The notes under the pieces: model-generated
Seen by the model: the letters and a program-made list of their open reading frames with translations, nothing else
Database searches by the model: none
What the model was told of the DNA's origin: nothing
Made by a program: the position numbers and the translations under genes
Part shown: piece after piece, positions 43,832 to 54,751 of the stretch
Position numbering within the stretch: position 1 is the stretch's first letter
Layout of the letters: the number at the start of each line of letters is the position of its first letter
Origin: Novosphingobium piscinae
GTDB taxonomy: Bacteria > Pseudomonadota > Alphaproteobacteria > Sphingomonadales > Sphingomonadaceae
Direction of reading: 5' to 3'
NCBI RefSeq assembly: GCF_014230355.1
Contig: NZ_JACLAX010000005.1
Span: 124,001-188,000, forward strand
Length of the DNA stretch: 64,000 nt

Positions 43832-44473
43832 ATGCTTGACCCTGCCCGCCTTGTCGCCTTCCTGCTGGTGAGCGGCACAACCAGCCTAATCCCCGGGCCG
43901 CAGATGCTGTTCGTGCTGACCCAGACCGCCTGGCGCGGACCGCGCGCCGGGCTGGGGACGCTGGCCGGACTGCAGCTGGGCAACCTTGCCTGGTATGTCA
44001 TGGCCGGGCTCGGGCTGGGCAGTCTGGCGCGGGCGGCCCCGCAGGCCTTCACGCTGCTGGCCGCCACGGGTGCAGCCTATCTCGCCTGGCTCGGCCTGCT
44101 TGCGATCCGCCAGGCCGGGCAGGACGCGGACGCCGCCTCCGCGCCATCCCCCGCCCGACCCGCCGCCAGCGGCCTGCGCGCCAGCCTTGCCGTTGCGCTC
44201 AGCAACCCCAAGTCGCTGGTCTACGTGCTGGCCCTGCTGCCCCCCTTCGTCGATCCGCGCCAGCCGGTGGCCCCGCAGCTGGCCGTGCTGGCTGCCGTGG
44301 GGATCGGCTGCGACGTGCTGGTCGGCACCGCCTATGTCGCCGCCGGCAGCCGCCTCGCCGCCGCCCTCGCCCAGCCGCACCTGCGCCGCCGGCTCGACCT
44401 CGCGGTGGGCGCGGTGTTCATCGCCATCGCCGCGGGGATCGGCGTGCGGCTGTGGCTGGCGGGCGGGATCTGA
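43832..44473 (+). CDS. LysE-family amino acid exporter
   Basis: 213 residues with about six hydrophobic helices and the family N-terminal pattern (LVAFLLVSGTTSLIPGPQMLFVLTQT) and ALSNPKSLVYVLALLPPFV in the middle. It exports amino acids or homoserine lactone-like compounds; the substrate is not predictable. The ATG is 42 bases after the phosphatase stop on the same strand. A GC-palindromic stretch follows the stop (44480-44510). Confidence 0.93.
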   Translation: MLDPARLVAFLLVSGTTSLIPGPQMLFVLTQTAWRGPRAGLGTLAGLQLGNLAWYVMAGLGLGSLARAAPQAFTLLAATGAAYLAWLGLLAIRQAGQDADAASAPSPARPAASGLRASLAVALSNPKSLVYVLALLPPFVDPRQPVAPQLAVLAAVGIGCDVLVGTAYVAAGSRLAAALAQPHLRRRLDLAVGAVFIAIAAGIGVRLWLAGGI

Positions 44474-44582
44474 GCCCCCGCACGGGCCCGGCCCGGGCCC
44501 CGGGCGCGGCCGCGCTGTCCTACACCGCCCGCTCCGGGGCATGATCGGGCCTTCTGCCACCCCGCCTGCCCTGGAGACCCCG

Positions 44583-45317
44583 GTGATCGACCATACCCGC
44601 CCCGCCGCCGCCGACCAGCCCGCCCCCGAGTTCGTGCCGGTCCCGCGCACCTGCAACCGCCACGATGGCTGGACCGCCGCGCGCCAGGCAGGCTTCATCG
44701 CCGCGCTGGTCCAGACCGGATCGGTCCGCGCCGCCGCCCATGCCGTCAACATGGCGCCCGAGGGCGCCTACCAGCTGCGCCGCCACCCCCGCGCCGCCTC
44801 GTTCCGCAAGGCCTGGGAGGCGGCGCTGGCCGCCGGGGTGCAGCGGCTGGAGGACATCGCGATGGAGCGCGCGCTCAACGGCACGGAGGAGCCAGTCTAC
44901 TCCTATGGCAAACTGGTCGGCACGCGGATCGTCCACAATGACCGGCTGCTGATGTTCCTCCTCAGGAACCGCGCCCCCGCCCGCTTCGCCGCCAGCCAGA
45001 CGCGCGTCGGCCTGGTCACCCCCAGCGAGCTCAAGCGGCTGAAGAAGCAGTGGCGCAAGGAATGGGAGGCCGAGCTGCGCGACCCGGTCAGCGCCGAAAA
45101 GGTGCGCCAGAGCATCGAGGACAAGCTCGCCCAGCTGCGCGACAGCATCATCGACCGCACCAGCCCCCGCACCGCCCTGCTCTATGCCCAATGGCAGGCC
45201 TCCAACGCGGAGGACGCCCGCAAGGGCGCACACTGGTGGGAGGAAGACGGCGCACTGTATGATGATGGGACGGCGCCGGGGGATTATGCGGCGGTGGAGG
45301 ATGGTTCGGGGGGCTGA
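44583..45317 (+). CDS. HTH protein resembling phage terminase small subunit
   Basis: 244 residues from GTG 44583, which has GGAGA about 5 bases upstream; ATG 44541 would add 14 residues but has no ribosome site. The region GFIAALVQTGSVRAAAHAVN, with PEGAYQLRRHP, is the DNA-binding helix-turn-helix typical of terminase-like small subunits. The central KRLKKQWRKEWEAELRD is a charged helix. The C terminus is acidic (DYAAVEDGSGG). No large subunit or other phage gene is nearby, so it is probably a domesticated regulator found across sphingomonads. Confidence 0.75.
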   Translation: MIDHTRPAAADQPAPEFVPVPRTCNRHDGWTAARQAGFIAALVQTGSVRAAAHAVNMAPEGAYQLRRHPRAASFRKAWEAALAAGVQRLEDIAMERALNGTEEPVYSYGKLVGTRIVHNDRLLMFLLRNRAPARFAASQTRVGLVTPSELKRLKKQWRKEWEAELRDPVSAEKVRQSIEDKLAQLRDSIIDRTSPRTALLYAQWQASNAEDARKGAHWWEEDGALYDDGTAPGDYAAVEDGSGG

Positions 45318-45559
45318 TGGGGGAGTTGGGCGGGTAGCTCATGGGCGAGATGTGCGGCCGCTTTCGACCAGACCCAGTCACCCGGCCGCCATGCGGCTAA
45401 GAAAGCTTATGCCGAAAGCTGACGGCTGAGCGGTCCTAACGCGGGTACTGTGAAGCGTGCTGACAACCAAACGACTTCAGCAACCGGCTGTCGTTCGTTC
45501 TTGCTTGTCGTGAGAGCACCCTTAAATGGAATTATTATTCTTATAATTGGAGGGGATTG

Positions 45560-47194
45560 ATGGAATCGCGGCGCAACGCAATCAAGCTGGGGCTAGCAGC
45601 CCCACTTGCGGCATCAGCCTCGATCGGGAGCGCCGCATCAAGCCTGCAATCACCTGAACTGGGCGCTGGTCTGATGATCAGCCCCTCGTGGCCGCGTGGG
45701 ATCGAAGGACAACGAAAGGCTGATCTCGGCGACGGGCGTTATCTCAATCCGGTGCTCGCCGGCGATTATCCCGATCCGACCGTCCTGAAAGACGGCGAAG
45801 ACTACTACATGACCCATTCGTCGTTCGATTCGACTCCCGGCTTGCTGATTTGGCATTCGCGCGATCTGGTGAATTGGCGGCCGATCGGTTCGGCCTTGTC
45901 CAAGCCGCTTGGCACGGTCTTCGCCGTGGACATCGCAAAGCACGGGGATCGCTACTTCATCTACATCCCCTTCATGAAGGCGCCGTGGTCACCGCCGCTT
46001 GCCAGCTTCGCCAACATCTTTGTGATCCATGCCCCCTCGATGGCGGGACCCTGGAGCGAACCGATCGACATGAAGATCGGCGGTCTGATCGATCCAGGTC
46101 ATGTGTTGGGCGAGGACGGGCATCGCTACCTGTTCTTCAATGACGGCAAGCGTGTCCGGCTGACCGCTGATGGTCTTGCCACGGCCGGACCAATCGAGAC
46201 CGCCTACGAAGCTTGGCGGTATCCTGATGATTGGATTACCGAGGCTTGGTCGCCAGAAGGCCCTAAGCTGTTCCGGCGAGGCGACTTCTTCTATCTCGTA
46301 AATGCGGTGGGGGGCACCTCAGGACCAGCGACCGGACACATGGTGGTCGTCGCGAGATCGCGCTCGATCCACGGACCGTGGCAGGCATGTCCACACAATC
46401 CCGTCGTGCGGGCGCAGTCCGATCAGGACCTCTGGTGGTCACGTGGCCATGCCACTTGTGTCGAGGGTTCGGACGGTCGGTGGTTTCTGGTCTACCACGG
46501 CTATGAGCGCGGCTATCTCTCTCTTGGCCGGCAGACCCTGCTCGAGCCGATCGAATGGACCGAGGATGGCTGGTTCCGGGCGATGGGTGGTGACCTCTCA
46601 ACGCCTTTGGCAAAACCGGCAGGACCAAGCGTACCCCATGGCATGCCACATTCCGATCCCTTCCGGCAGGAGGGGCTTGGTCGACTTTGGACGCTTTATG
46701 CCAGCAGCCCGCAGGACTCATCCCGGGTGACCGTTGCGGACGGTGTTCTCACCCTGCAGGCCAAAGGCCAGACCCCGGCTGATTGCTCGCCGCTGACGCA
46801 GCTGGTGGGCGACCGGTCCTATGAAGTGCAGGTCGAAGTAGAACTGGTTGGCGCGGTCGAAGGGGGATTGCTTCTGTATTTCGATGATCGGCTGTTCCTG
46901 GGCATGGGCATCGATGGGGCTCGGATGATCACCTATCGTGGGGGCAAACCCGCCTACTGGCAGGAACCTGCGCCTGCCCTGCGACGCCTCTTTCTGCGCA
47001 TCACCAACGACCGACAGATCGTTACCTTCCACTACAGTGCCGACGGGCACACCTGGAACCGACATGCGGTGCGTACCTATGTAGAGGGCTACAATGCCAA
47101 TACGGTCGATGACTTGCTGAGCCTGCGACCCGCCATCTTCGCGGCCGGATCGGGGCAGGTGCTGTTCCGAGACTTCAAGTATCGTGCGCTTTGA
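45560..47194 (+). CDS. Glycoside hydrolase family 43 enzyme (beta-xylosidase/arabinofuranosidase type), likely Tat-exported
   Basis: 544 residues. A Tat-like signal MESRRNAIKLGLAAPLAAS leads to a five-bladed beta-propeller: catalytic base Asp in AGDYPDPTVLKDGEDYYM, transition-state Asp in GGLIDPGHVLGEDGHRY, and general-acid Glu in WSPEGPKLFRR. The last ~190 residues (from PFRQEGLGRLWTLY) are the concanavalin-like GH43 C-terminal domain. Activity on plant xylan side chains is likely. GGAGGGG lies 4 bases before ATG 45560. Base usage looks less GC-biased than its neighbours and it stands alone between a terminase-like gene and lepA, suggesting acquisition. Confidence 0.9.
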   Translation: MESRRNAIKLGLAAPLAASASIGSAASSLQSPELGAGLMISPSWPRGIEGQRKADLGDGRYLNPVLAGDYPDPTVLKDGEDYYMTHSSFDSTPGLLIWHSRDLVNWRPIGSALSKPLGTVFAVDIAKHGDRYFIYIPFMKAPWSPPLASFANIFVIHAPSMAGPWSEPIDMKIGGLIDPGHVLGEDGHRYLFFNDGKRVRLTADGLATAGPIETAYEAWRYPDDWITEAWSPEGPKLFRRGDFFYLVNAVGGTSGPATGHMVVVARSRSIHGPWQACPHNPVVRAQSDQDLWWSRGHATCVEGSDGRWFLVYHGYERGYLSLGRQTLLEPIEWTEDGWFRAMGGDLSTPLAKPAGPSVPHGMPHSDPFRQEGLGRLWTLYASSPQDSSRVTVADGVLTLQAKGQTPADCSPLTQLVGDRSYEVQVEVELVGAVEGGLLLYFDDRLFLGMGIDGARMITYRGGKPAYWQEPAPALRRLFLRITNDRQIVTFHYSADGHTWNRHAVRTYVEGYNANTVDDLLSLRPAIFAAGSGQVLFRDFKYRAL

Positions 47195-47572
47195 AGCGTC
47201 GCATGGAGAGCAGTTTGCTAGATCTCTGGCGGCGGCTTATGCCCTCGGAGTTAAATGCCGGCAGGCTTTGCCAGAACGGCGAAGACCTCGGCAGCATTTG
47301 CAAGAGCCGATAGATCGGGACGACAAGTCATTGTTGGTACAAAGGGTTCGAGCGGCGGTATTCAGGGAAATCGGCCATTCGCGTGGCGATCGGCGAGCGG
47401 CAGAAACGCCCCATTTCCGGGAGCGCGAGGGCGATGACCCTCGCATTCACCCTCCCCGCCTTCGCCCGCCTTGCCCAGGCTGTCGGCGCCCCTGTCGAGG
47501 ACTGCCCTGTCTTGCGGCCAAGGCTGCGGAGTCCCGTGCCAACCCTTGATATAGGCTCAGGACAACGGGGCG
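47195..47572. other. Intergenic region between GH43 and lepA
   Basis: 378 bases, convergent genes on both sides. A hairpin with arms GCGAGGG (47425-47431) and CCCTCGC (47438-47444) could be a bidirectional terminator, but no T-run is present. The short open frames here show neither a ribosome site nor protein-like composition. A GGTTCGAG stretch near 47347 resembles a tRNA T-loop by chance; no acceptor or anticodon stem can be drawn around it. Confidence 0.5.
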
Positions 47573-49390
<1,818 letters not shown>

Positions 49391-49469
49391 CCGCGCCCGT
49401 TAGCAGTGCCGACGGGCGCTGTCATCCGTGCGTTCGGACGGGTCGCCCGCCCCGTCGCGCCGCGCCGGC

Positions 49470-51665
49470 TCAGCCGAAGCGGCTGTTCCGCGTGGGATCG
49501 ACCGTGCCGAAGCGCGGCAGGCTGACCTGGGCCATGCTGTTGAGCTGGACCACCGCGCCGCCGGTCGAACCGGTCGGCATGCCCATCGCGGCCAGGATGT
49601 GCGGGGCGACGCGGTGCCGGGTGCACAGCCCTCCGGCGCCATCGTCGACCAGCGGGGTCTCGAACTCGAGCCCCTGGTGCTGGCCCTCGGACCGGCGCAC
49701 CGTGGCGACCGCCAGCTGCCCCTCGCCAAGGTCGAGCACGAATTCGGTGCCGATCGGAACGCCCAGCAGCCCCTCGATCCCGGCGCCGCTGCGCGAGAGG
49801 TTGCGCATCATCACCTCGTAGCGGTGGTCCTCGTGGATCACCCCCACCCGGCGCAGCACGGTCCGCCGCTCGGCGCGCTGCTTGTCCGGGCCCTGCGGCT
49901 CGATCACCCAGGCCCCGCTGGCGAGGACCTCGGAGACCTCCTCGACCGGCCGCGCGGCCGAATAGATGTAGCCCTGGATCTGGTCGACCCCCAGCTCGCG
50001 CATCAGCGCCAGCTCGTCGCGCGCCTCGATACCCTCGGCAGTGGTGACCATGTCGAGCGCCTTGGCGAGGCTGACGATCGCGGTGATGATCGCCGGGTTG
50101 CGGCTGCCCGGGACGGTGACGTCGCGGATGAAGCCCTTGTCGATCTTGATCTTGTCGAACGGCGCCTTCTTCAGATAGCCGAGCGAGGAGTAGCCGGTGC
50201 CGAAATCGTCCAGCGCCAGCCGCACCCCCAGCCGCTTGAGCGCGGCGAAATTGCCGTCGGTGGTCTCGTCGTCGTTGACGAAGATGGATTCGGTCAGCTC
50301 GATCTCGAGCCGCTCCGGGGCGATGCCCGAATGCGAGATCGCCTGGGTCACGCTGGTGATGAAATTGGGGTGGGCGAACTGCGCCGGCGAGACGTTCACC
50401 GCGACGCGGATGTTGCCCGGCCAGGTCATCGCCTCGGTGCAGGCCTGGCGCAGCGCCCATTCGCCCAGCGCGATGATCAGGTTCGATTCCTCGGCGATGG
50501 GGATGAACACCGCGGGCGACACGTCACCGAATTCGGGATGGACCCAGCGCATCAGCGCCTCGACCCCGATCACCGTGTCGTTCTTGGCCGAAACGATCGG
50601 CTGGTACTTGAGCCGGATCTGGTCGTTGGTCAGCGCGTCGCGCAGGTCTTCCTCAAGCCGCCGGCGCTTCTCGGCGCTCTCGTGGAGCTCGCTCGAGTAG
50701 AAGCGGAACTGGCCACGCCCCCCGCCCTTGGCGGCATAGAGCGCGAGATCGGCGCTGCGGATCAGCTCCTCGCTGTTGCTGCCGTCGAACGGCGAAATCG
50801 CGATGCCCACCGAAGTCCCGATCACACAGCGGCTGCCGTTGATCGAATAGGGCTGTGAGATGATCGCGATGATCCGCTTGGCCATTTCGCCGAGGCGGCC
50901 GCGATCGTCGATGTTGGGCAGGAGGATCTGGAACTCATCGCCACCGAGGCGGCCGATCTCGGCGGTCTTGTCGCAGACCCGCTGCAGCCGCTGCGCCACC
51001 TGCTTGAGCAGCTCGTCGCCGGCCTGATGGCCGAGCGTATCGTTGACCTGCTTGAACCGGTCGAGGTCGATCATCATCACCGCGCAGCAGCGCTGGGTCG
51101 CGGCATAGGCCTGGAGGATGGTGACCAGACGCTGGCCCATGCGATGCCGGTTGAACAGCCCGGTGAGCGAATCGTACATCGCCAGCCGCGAGGCATCGCG
51201 CTGGCTGCGCAGCCGCTCGGTGGCATCGACCCCGCTGCCGCGGTAGCCCAGGAAATTGTTGTCGCCGTCGAACTGCGGTCGCCCGGTGATCGTCCAGAGC
51301 AGCTCGCTGGTGGCGGCCGCCGGGCGCACCGGCAGGTCCGAGAAGGTCTTGTTGCCGCTCAGGATCAGCGGCAGCGTGCGCGACCCCTCGTCGTTCTCGT
51401 CGCGCTCCACGCTGAACAGCGCATGGAACGGCGAGCCGAGCAGCGCCGAGCGCTCGCAGCCGATCGCATTGGCGACATTCTCGGAGATATAGGTGATCTT
51501 GCCGGCACGATCGGTCGACCAGAACCAGCCCTGCCCCGAAGCCTCATAATCGCGCAGCAGCAGCAGCGCCTGCTGCTCCTCGCCCATCACGTCGAAACCC
51601 AGCGCCGCCTGCGACGGGGTCTGCCTGCGCAGCAAGTCGCCGATGCGTTTGACCACCTTGACCAA
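49470..51665 (-). CDS. PAS-GGDEF-EAL-PilZ c-di-GMP protein
   Basis: 731 residues, no membrane spans. A PAS domain (~35-160: GWFWSTDRAGKITYISE), a GGDEF domain (~170-330: DSLTGLFNRHRMGQRL; intact RLGGDEF, no RxxD inhibitory site before it), an EAL domain (~345-590: GVEALMRW, LTESIF, LDDFGTGYSSLGYL, TTAEGIEA all intact), and a C-terminal PilZ domain (~605-700: AERRTVLRR, then NLSRSGAGIEG). It could both make and degrade c-di-GMP and sense it. The start is TTG 51665; GTG 51656 is an alternative with GAGG at a better spacing. It is a close paralogue of the next gene upstream. Confidence 0.93.
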   Translation of the reverse strand: MVKVVKRIGDLLRRQTPSQAALGFDVMGEEQQALLLLRDYEASGQGWFWSTDRAGKITYISENVANAIGCERSALLGSPFHALFSVERDENDEGSRTLPLILSGNKTFSDLPVRPAAATSELLWTITGRPQFDGDNNFLGYRGSGVDATERLRSQRDASRLAMYDSLTGLFNRHRMGQRLVTILQAYAATQRCCAVMMIDLDRFKQVNDTLGHQAGDELLKQVAQRLQRVCDKTAEIGRLGGDEFQILLPNIDDRGRLGEMAKRIIAIISQPYSINGSRCVIGTSVGIAISPFDGSNSEELIRSADLALYAAKGGGRGQFRFYSSELHESAEKRRRLEEDLRDALTNDQIRLKYQPIVSAKNDTVIGVEALMRWVHPEFGDVSPAVFIPIAEESNLIIALGEWALRQACTEAMTWPGNIRVAVNVSPAQFAHPNFITSVTQAISHSGIAPERLEIELTESIFVNDDETTDGNFAALKRLGVRLALDDFGTGYSSLGYLKKAPFDKIKIDKGFIRDVTVPGSRNPAIITAIVSLAKALDMVTTAEGIEARDELALMRELGVDQIQGYIYSAARPVEEVSEVLASGAWVIEPQGPDKQRAERRTVLRRVGVIHEDHRYEVMMRNLSRSGAGIEGLLGVPIGTEFVLDLGEGQLAVATVRRSEGQHQGLEFETPLVDDGAGGLCTRHRVAPHILAAMGMPTGSTGGAVVQLNSMAQVSLPRFGTVDPTRNSRFG

Positions 51666-51758
51666 TGCCTCACTTGCGGGATGCCGGACCGCGGTCCGGA
51701 CCGCTCCGGTCTAGCGGGATAATGGTAAACAATCGGCTAAGGGATGATGCGCGACAGG

Positions 51759-54422
51759 TCAGCCAAACCGCTGTGCGGAGCCCCGCGCGGCACCCGGCAG
51801 CGGGGTGGCGGCCGGGCGTGGCGCGGCCTCGTCGAGCTTGACCACGGTGAGGAATTCCATGCCCACGCGGTCATCCTCGCACCACCGCGCGATCGCCCGG
51901 ACGGACTGGCGCTCGCCAAGGCGGACAGTGAACAGCGTGCCTTCGGGAACGTTCCACAGCCCTTCCACCAGCGCGCCGGTTTCCGACATGTTGCGCACCG
52001 TCGCCTCGTAGCTGTGGCCGTCGTGCTCGATCATCACGCGGCGCAGCACGGTCTTGCGCACCGAGCGCGTCGAGCGCGGTCCGTCGGCGGTGATCTTGAC
52101 CCCAGCCGAAACCCGCTCGCGCGCCTCGGGGGCGGTCAGCGGCTTGTCGTAGATATAGCCCTGGACGTGGCTGCAGCCGAGCCCGCGGACCAGGTCGAGT
52201 TCGTCGAGCGTCTCGACCCCCTCGGCCGTGGTCTCCATCCCGAGCGCCTCGGCGAGGCGCACGATCGAGGCGATGATCGCGGCATTCGCGCTGCCCTTGG
52301 CGGTGGCCCCGCGCACGAAGGACTGGTCGATCTTGATCTTGTTGAACGGCGCCTTCTGGAGATAGCCGAGCGAGGAGTAGCCGGTGCCGAAATCGTCCAG
52401 CGCCAGCCGCACGCCCAGCCGCTTGAGCGCGACGAACATCGCGTCGGTGCCCTCGTCGTCATTGAGGAACACGCTTTCGGTGATCTCGAGTTCGAGCTGG
52501 TCGGGCGAGACGCCAGCGGCGGCGATGGCGCTGGTGATGATCGCGGGCAGCGCCGGGTTGGCGAACTGCAGCGGCGAGACGTTGACCGCCACGCGCACGC
52601 TCGCCGGCCAGCTCGCCAGGTCATGGCAGGCAGTGCGCAGCGCCCATTCGCCGATCTGGGCGATGATCCCGGCATCCTCGGCGATCGGCACGAACTTGGC
52701 CGGGCTCAGCCAGCCCCGCGTCGGATGCTGCCAGCGCAGCAAGGCCTCGAACCCGGCGACCGTTTCCGAGGCGGTGTGCACGATCGGCTGGTAGAACAGC
52801 TGGAGCCCGCCGGTCGCCAGCGCGTCGCGCAGGTCCTGCTCGAGCTGGCGGCGCTCCTCGGCATCGGAATGAAGATCGGCGGCATAGAAGTGATGCCGCC
52901 CGCGGCCGCCGTCCTTGGCAGCGTAGAGCGCGAGGTCGGCATTGCGGATGATCGCCTCGGAGGTCACGCCGTCCTCGGGGGCCATGGCGATCCCCACCGA
53001 AGCGCCGATCATCACGCGGTGGCCGTCGATGCTGTAGGGTTCGGACAAGGCGTGGATGATCCGCTCGGCCAGGGCGGCGAGCTTGTCGCGCGGGGTGTGG
53101 CCGGGGACCAGCACCTGGAACTCGTCGCCGCCGAGCCGCCCGACCCGGCCGCGCGTTTCGACCACGCGCTCGAGCCGGTGGGCCACCTGCTTGAGCAGCG
53201 CGTCACCCGCGGGATGGCCCAGCGTATCGTTGACCTGCTTGAACCGGTCGAGATCGAGCAGCAGCACCGCGCAGGCGCGGTGCTCGGCGGCGCGGGCATT
53301 GAGGATCTTCTCGAGCGATTTCGACATCTGCAGCCGGTTGGCCAGCCCGGTCAGCGAATCGTAATGGGCCAGGCGGCTGGCCTGCTCCTCCGAACGCTTG
53401 CGTTCAGTCAGGTCGCTGCCCGACCCGCGGAACCCCTGGAAGTTGTCGAAATCGTCATAGACCGGCAGGCCGTTGACCGACCACCAGCGCTCATCGTCGG
53501 GCGGAGTGGCGGCGCGCAGCCGCAGGTCCTGGAACGAGGAGCGCGCGTTGAGGTGGAACTGCAGCGTGCGCTGGCTCTCGCCGTCGTGGTTGTCGTGGGT
53601 GAACAGCTCGGTGAACGGACGTCCGAGCAGTTCGGTCCCCGGCCGCCCGACGATCTCGCCGATGGTGGGCGAGACATAGGTGATCAGGCCGCGCCGGTCG
53701 GTCTCCCAGAACCAGCCCTGGCGGGTCAGTTCATAGTCCGAGAGAATCAGCTCGGCGCGCTGCTGCGCGCGCTCAACCTGCTCCTGCTTGGCTTGGGCCT
53801 GCCGGTTGAACTCGAGCTGGCGCATCGAGATATAGACCCCCGCGCCCGCGCCGATCACCAGCGCCAGCATGGTCGCCGGCTCCAATGTCACCACGGCATG
53901 GGCGAACCACAAAGCTAGCAGGGCGCTGACCAGGGTGGGCAGGCGGCCCGAGCAGAAGATCGCCACCAGCGTGCCGGTCATCACCAGCGCGGCCGGGCCG
54001 GTGTTCCAGCCCTGGACCGGCTGGTGCGCGATCCACCACGAGATCGACAGCCCGAACAGGAACATCGGGGTGACCACGACCAGCCCGATCGCGGTCCAGC
54101 GTCCGGGCGAACGCCAGCCGCGGGCGCGCTCCAGCCGGCTGACCACCGGGGCGGTCATGGCGATCAGCGCGGCGACAATGGCGCTGATTCCGCTGAACAA
54201 GGGCGGCAAGGTGCGCGAGGCCCAGCCGTGGATCAGCACGGCGGCCAACATGGCCGGGGCCATCGCCCACCACTCGGTGGGAATGGCATAGCGGGCGATG
54301 AAGCGCGGCGCGCGGACCCGCGCCGTGGCCGCGCGGTTGCGCGAGCCGGCCCCCAGCGGACGCCCGGGCAAAGGACGCGTCTCGGACGACTGGGAGGGGG
54401 ACTTGGACCGCTGGCGCCTCAT
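51759..54422 (-). CDS. Membrane-anchored PAS-GGDEF-EAL-PilZ c-di-GMP protein
   Basis: 887 residues from ATG 54422. About five hydrophobic segments (~50-210: MAPAMLAAVLIHGW; FSGISAIVAALIAM; AIGLVVVTPMFLFGLSISWW; AALVMTGTLVAIF; MLALVIGAGAGVYI) form a sensor, followed by PAS (GWFWETDRRGLITYV), GGDEF (RLGGDEF intact), EAL (FEALLRW, ITESVF, LDDFGTGYSSLGYL, TTAEGVET) and PilZ (VRKTVLRR, NMSETGALVEG). All catalytic sites look intact and there is no RxxD inhibitory site. The cytoplasmic half parallels the gene at 49470-51665 segment by segment, so the two arose by duplication, one gaining or losing the membrane sensor. Confidence 0.93.
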   Translation of the reverse strand: MRRQRSKSPSQSSETRPLPGRPLGAGSRNRAATARVRAPRFIARYAIPTEWWAMAPAMLAAVLIHGWASRTLPPLFSGISAIVAALIAMTAPVVSRLERARGWRSPGRWTAIGLVVVTPMFLFGLSISWWIAHQPVQGWNTGPAALVMTGTLVAIFCSGRLPTLVSALLALWFAHAVVTLEPATMLALVIGAGAGVYISMRQLEFNRQAQAKQEQVERAQQRAELILSDYELTRQGWFWETDRRGLITYVSPTIGEIVGRPGTELLGRPFTELFTHDNHDGESQRTLQFHLNARSSFQDLRLRAATPPDDERWWSVNGLPVYDDFDNFQGFRGSGSDLTERKRSEEQASRLAHYDSLTGLANRLQMSKSLEKILNARAAEHRACAVLLLDLDRFKQVNDTLGHPAGDALLKQVAHRLERVVETRGRVGRLGGDEFQVLVPGHTPRDKLAALAERIIHALSEPYSIDGHRVMIGASVGIAMAPEDGVTSEAIIRNADLALYAAKDGGRGRHHFYAADLHSDAEERRQLEQDLRDALATGGLQLFYQPIVHTASETVAGFEALLRWQHPTRGWLSPAKFVPIAEDAGIIAQIGEWALRTACHDLASWPASVRVAVNVSPLQFANPALPAIITSAIAAAGVSPDQLELEITESVFLNDDEGTDAMFVALKRLGVRLALDDFGTGYSSLGYLQKAPFNKIKIDQSFVRGATAKGSANAAIIASIVRLAEALGMETTAEGVETLDELDLVRGLGCSHVQGYIYDKPLTAPEARERVSAGVKITADGPRSTRSVRKTVLRRVMIEHDGHSYEATVRNMSETGALVEGLWNVPEGTLFTVRLGERQSVRAIARWCEDDRVGMEFLTVVKLDEAAPRPAATPLPGAARGSAQRFG

Positions 54423-54751
54423 GCGCCCATCTGTGCCGGTGGCGCTTGCAAAAGGGTTAAGTGCGGGAACCGGAAACGGGATAAATTCGCTTGCGCTGAG
54501 GCCGGGTCTGCCGGTTGCCTGCCTTAACGGCGGCGATCTGGGAGACCCCTGCTTGCGCCACAGCGCCGGCATCGGCTTGGGCCCCGCCGGCTCCTGCACC
54601 GCCGAAGCCGCGCTGAGGCAGTGCCGCTATGCCGTGCGGATCGCCCTGTTCGACCGGCAGGCGGCCATGCTCAACGCCGCGCGGCCCTGAGTAGGCGGCC
54701 CCTGCCGGGGCCAGGACGGGCGTCCGGCTCTGGCAGGGGTCTCGGCTGCGA
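54423..54751. other. Intergenic region with nested GC dyads
   Basis: 329 bases without a supportable gene. An 8-bp inverted repeat CCCCTGCC (54699-54706) and GGCAGGGG (54732-54739) encloses a GGACG/CGTCC pair and probably ends transcription of the repeat protein gene on the minus strand. TTAA occurs at 54456-54459 in GGGTTAAGTG, upstream of the EAL gene. Confidence 0.5.

Noticed and set aside
47300..47380. Possible tRNA or attachment-site remnant (GGTTCGAG)
   Set aside because: No anticodon arm, acceptor stem or CCA can be built around the T-loop-like octamer.
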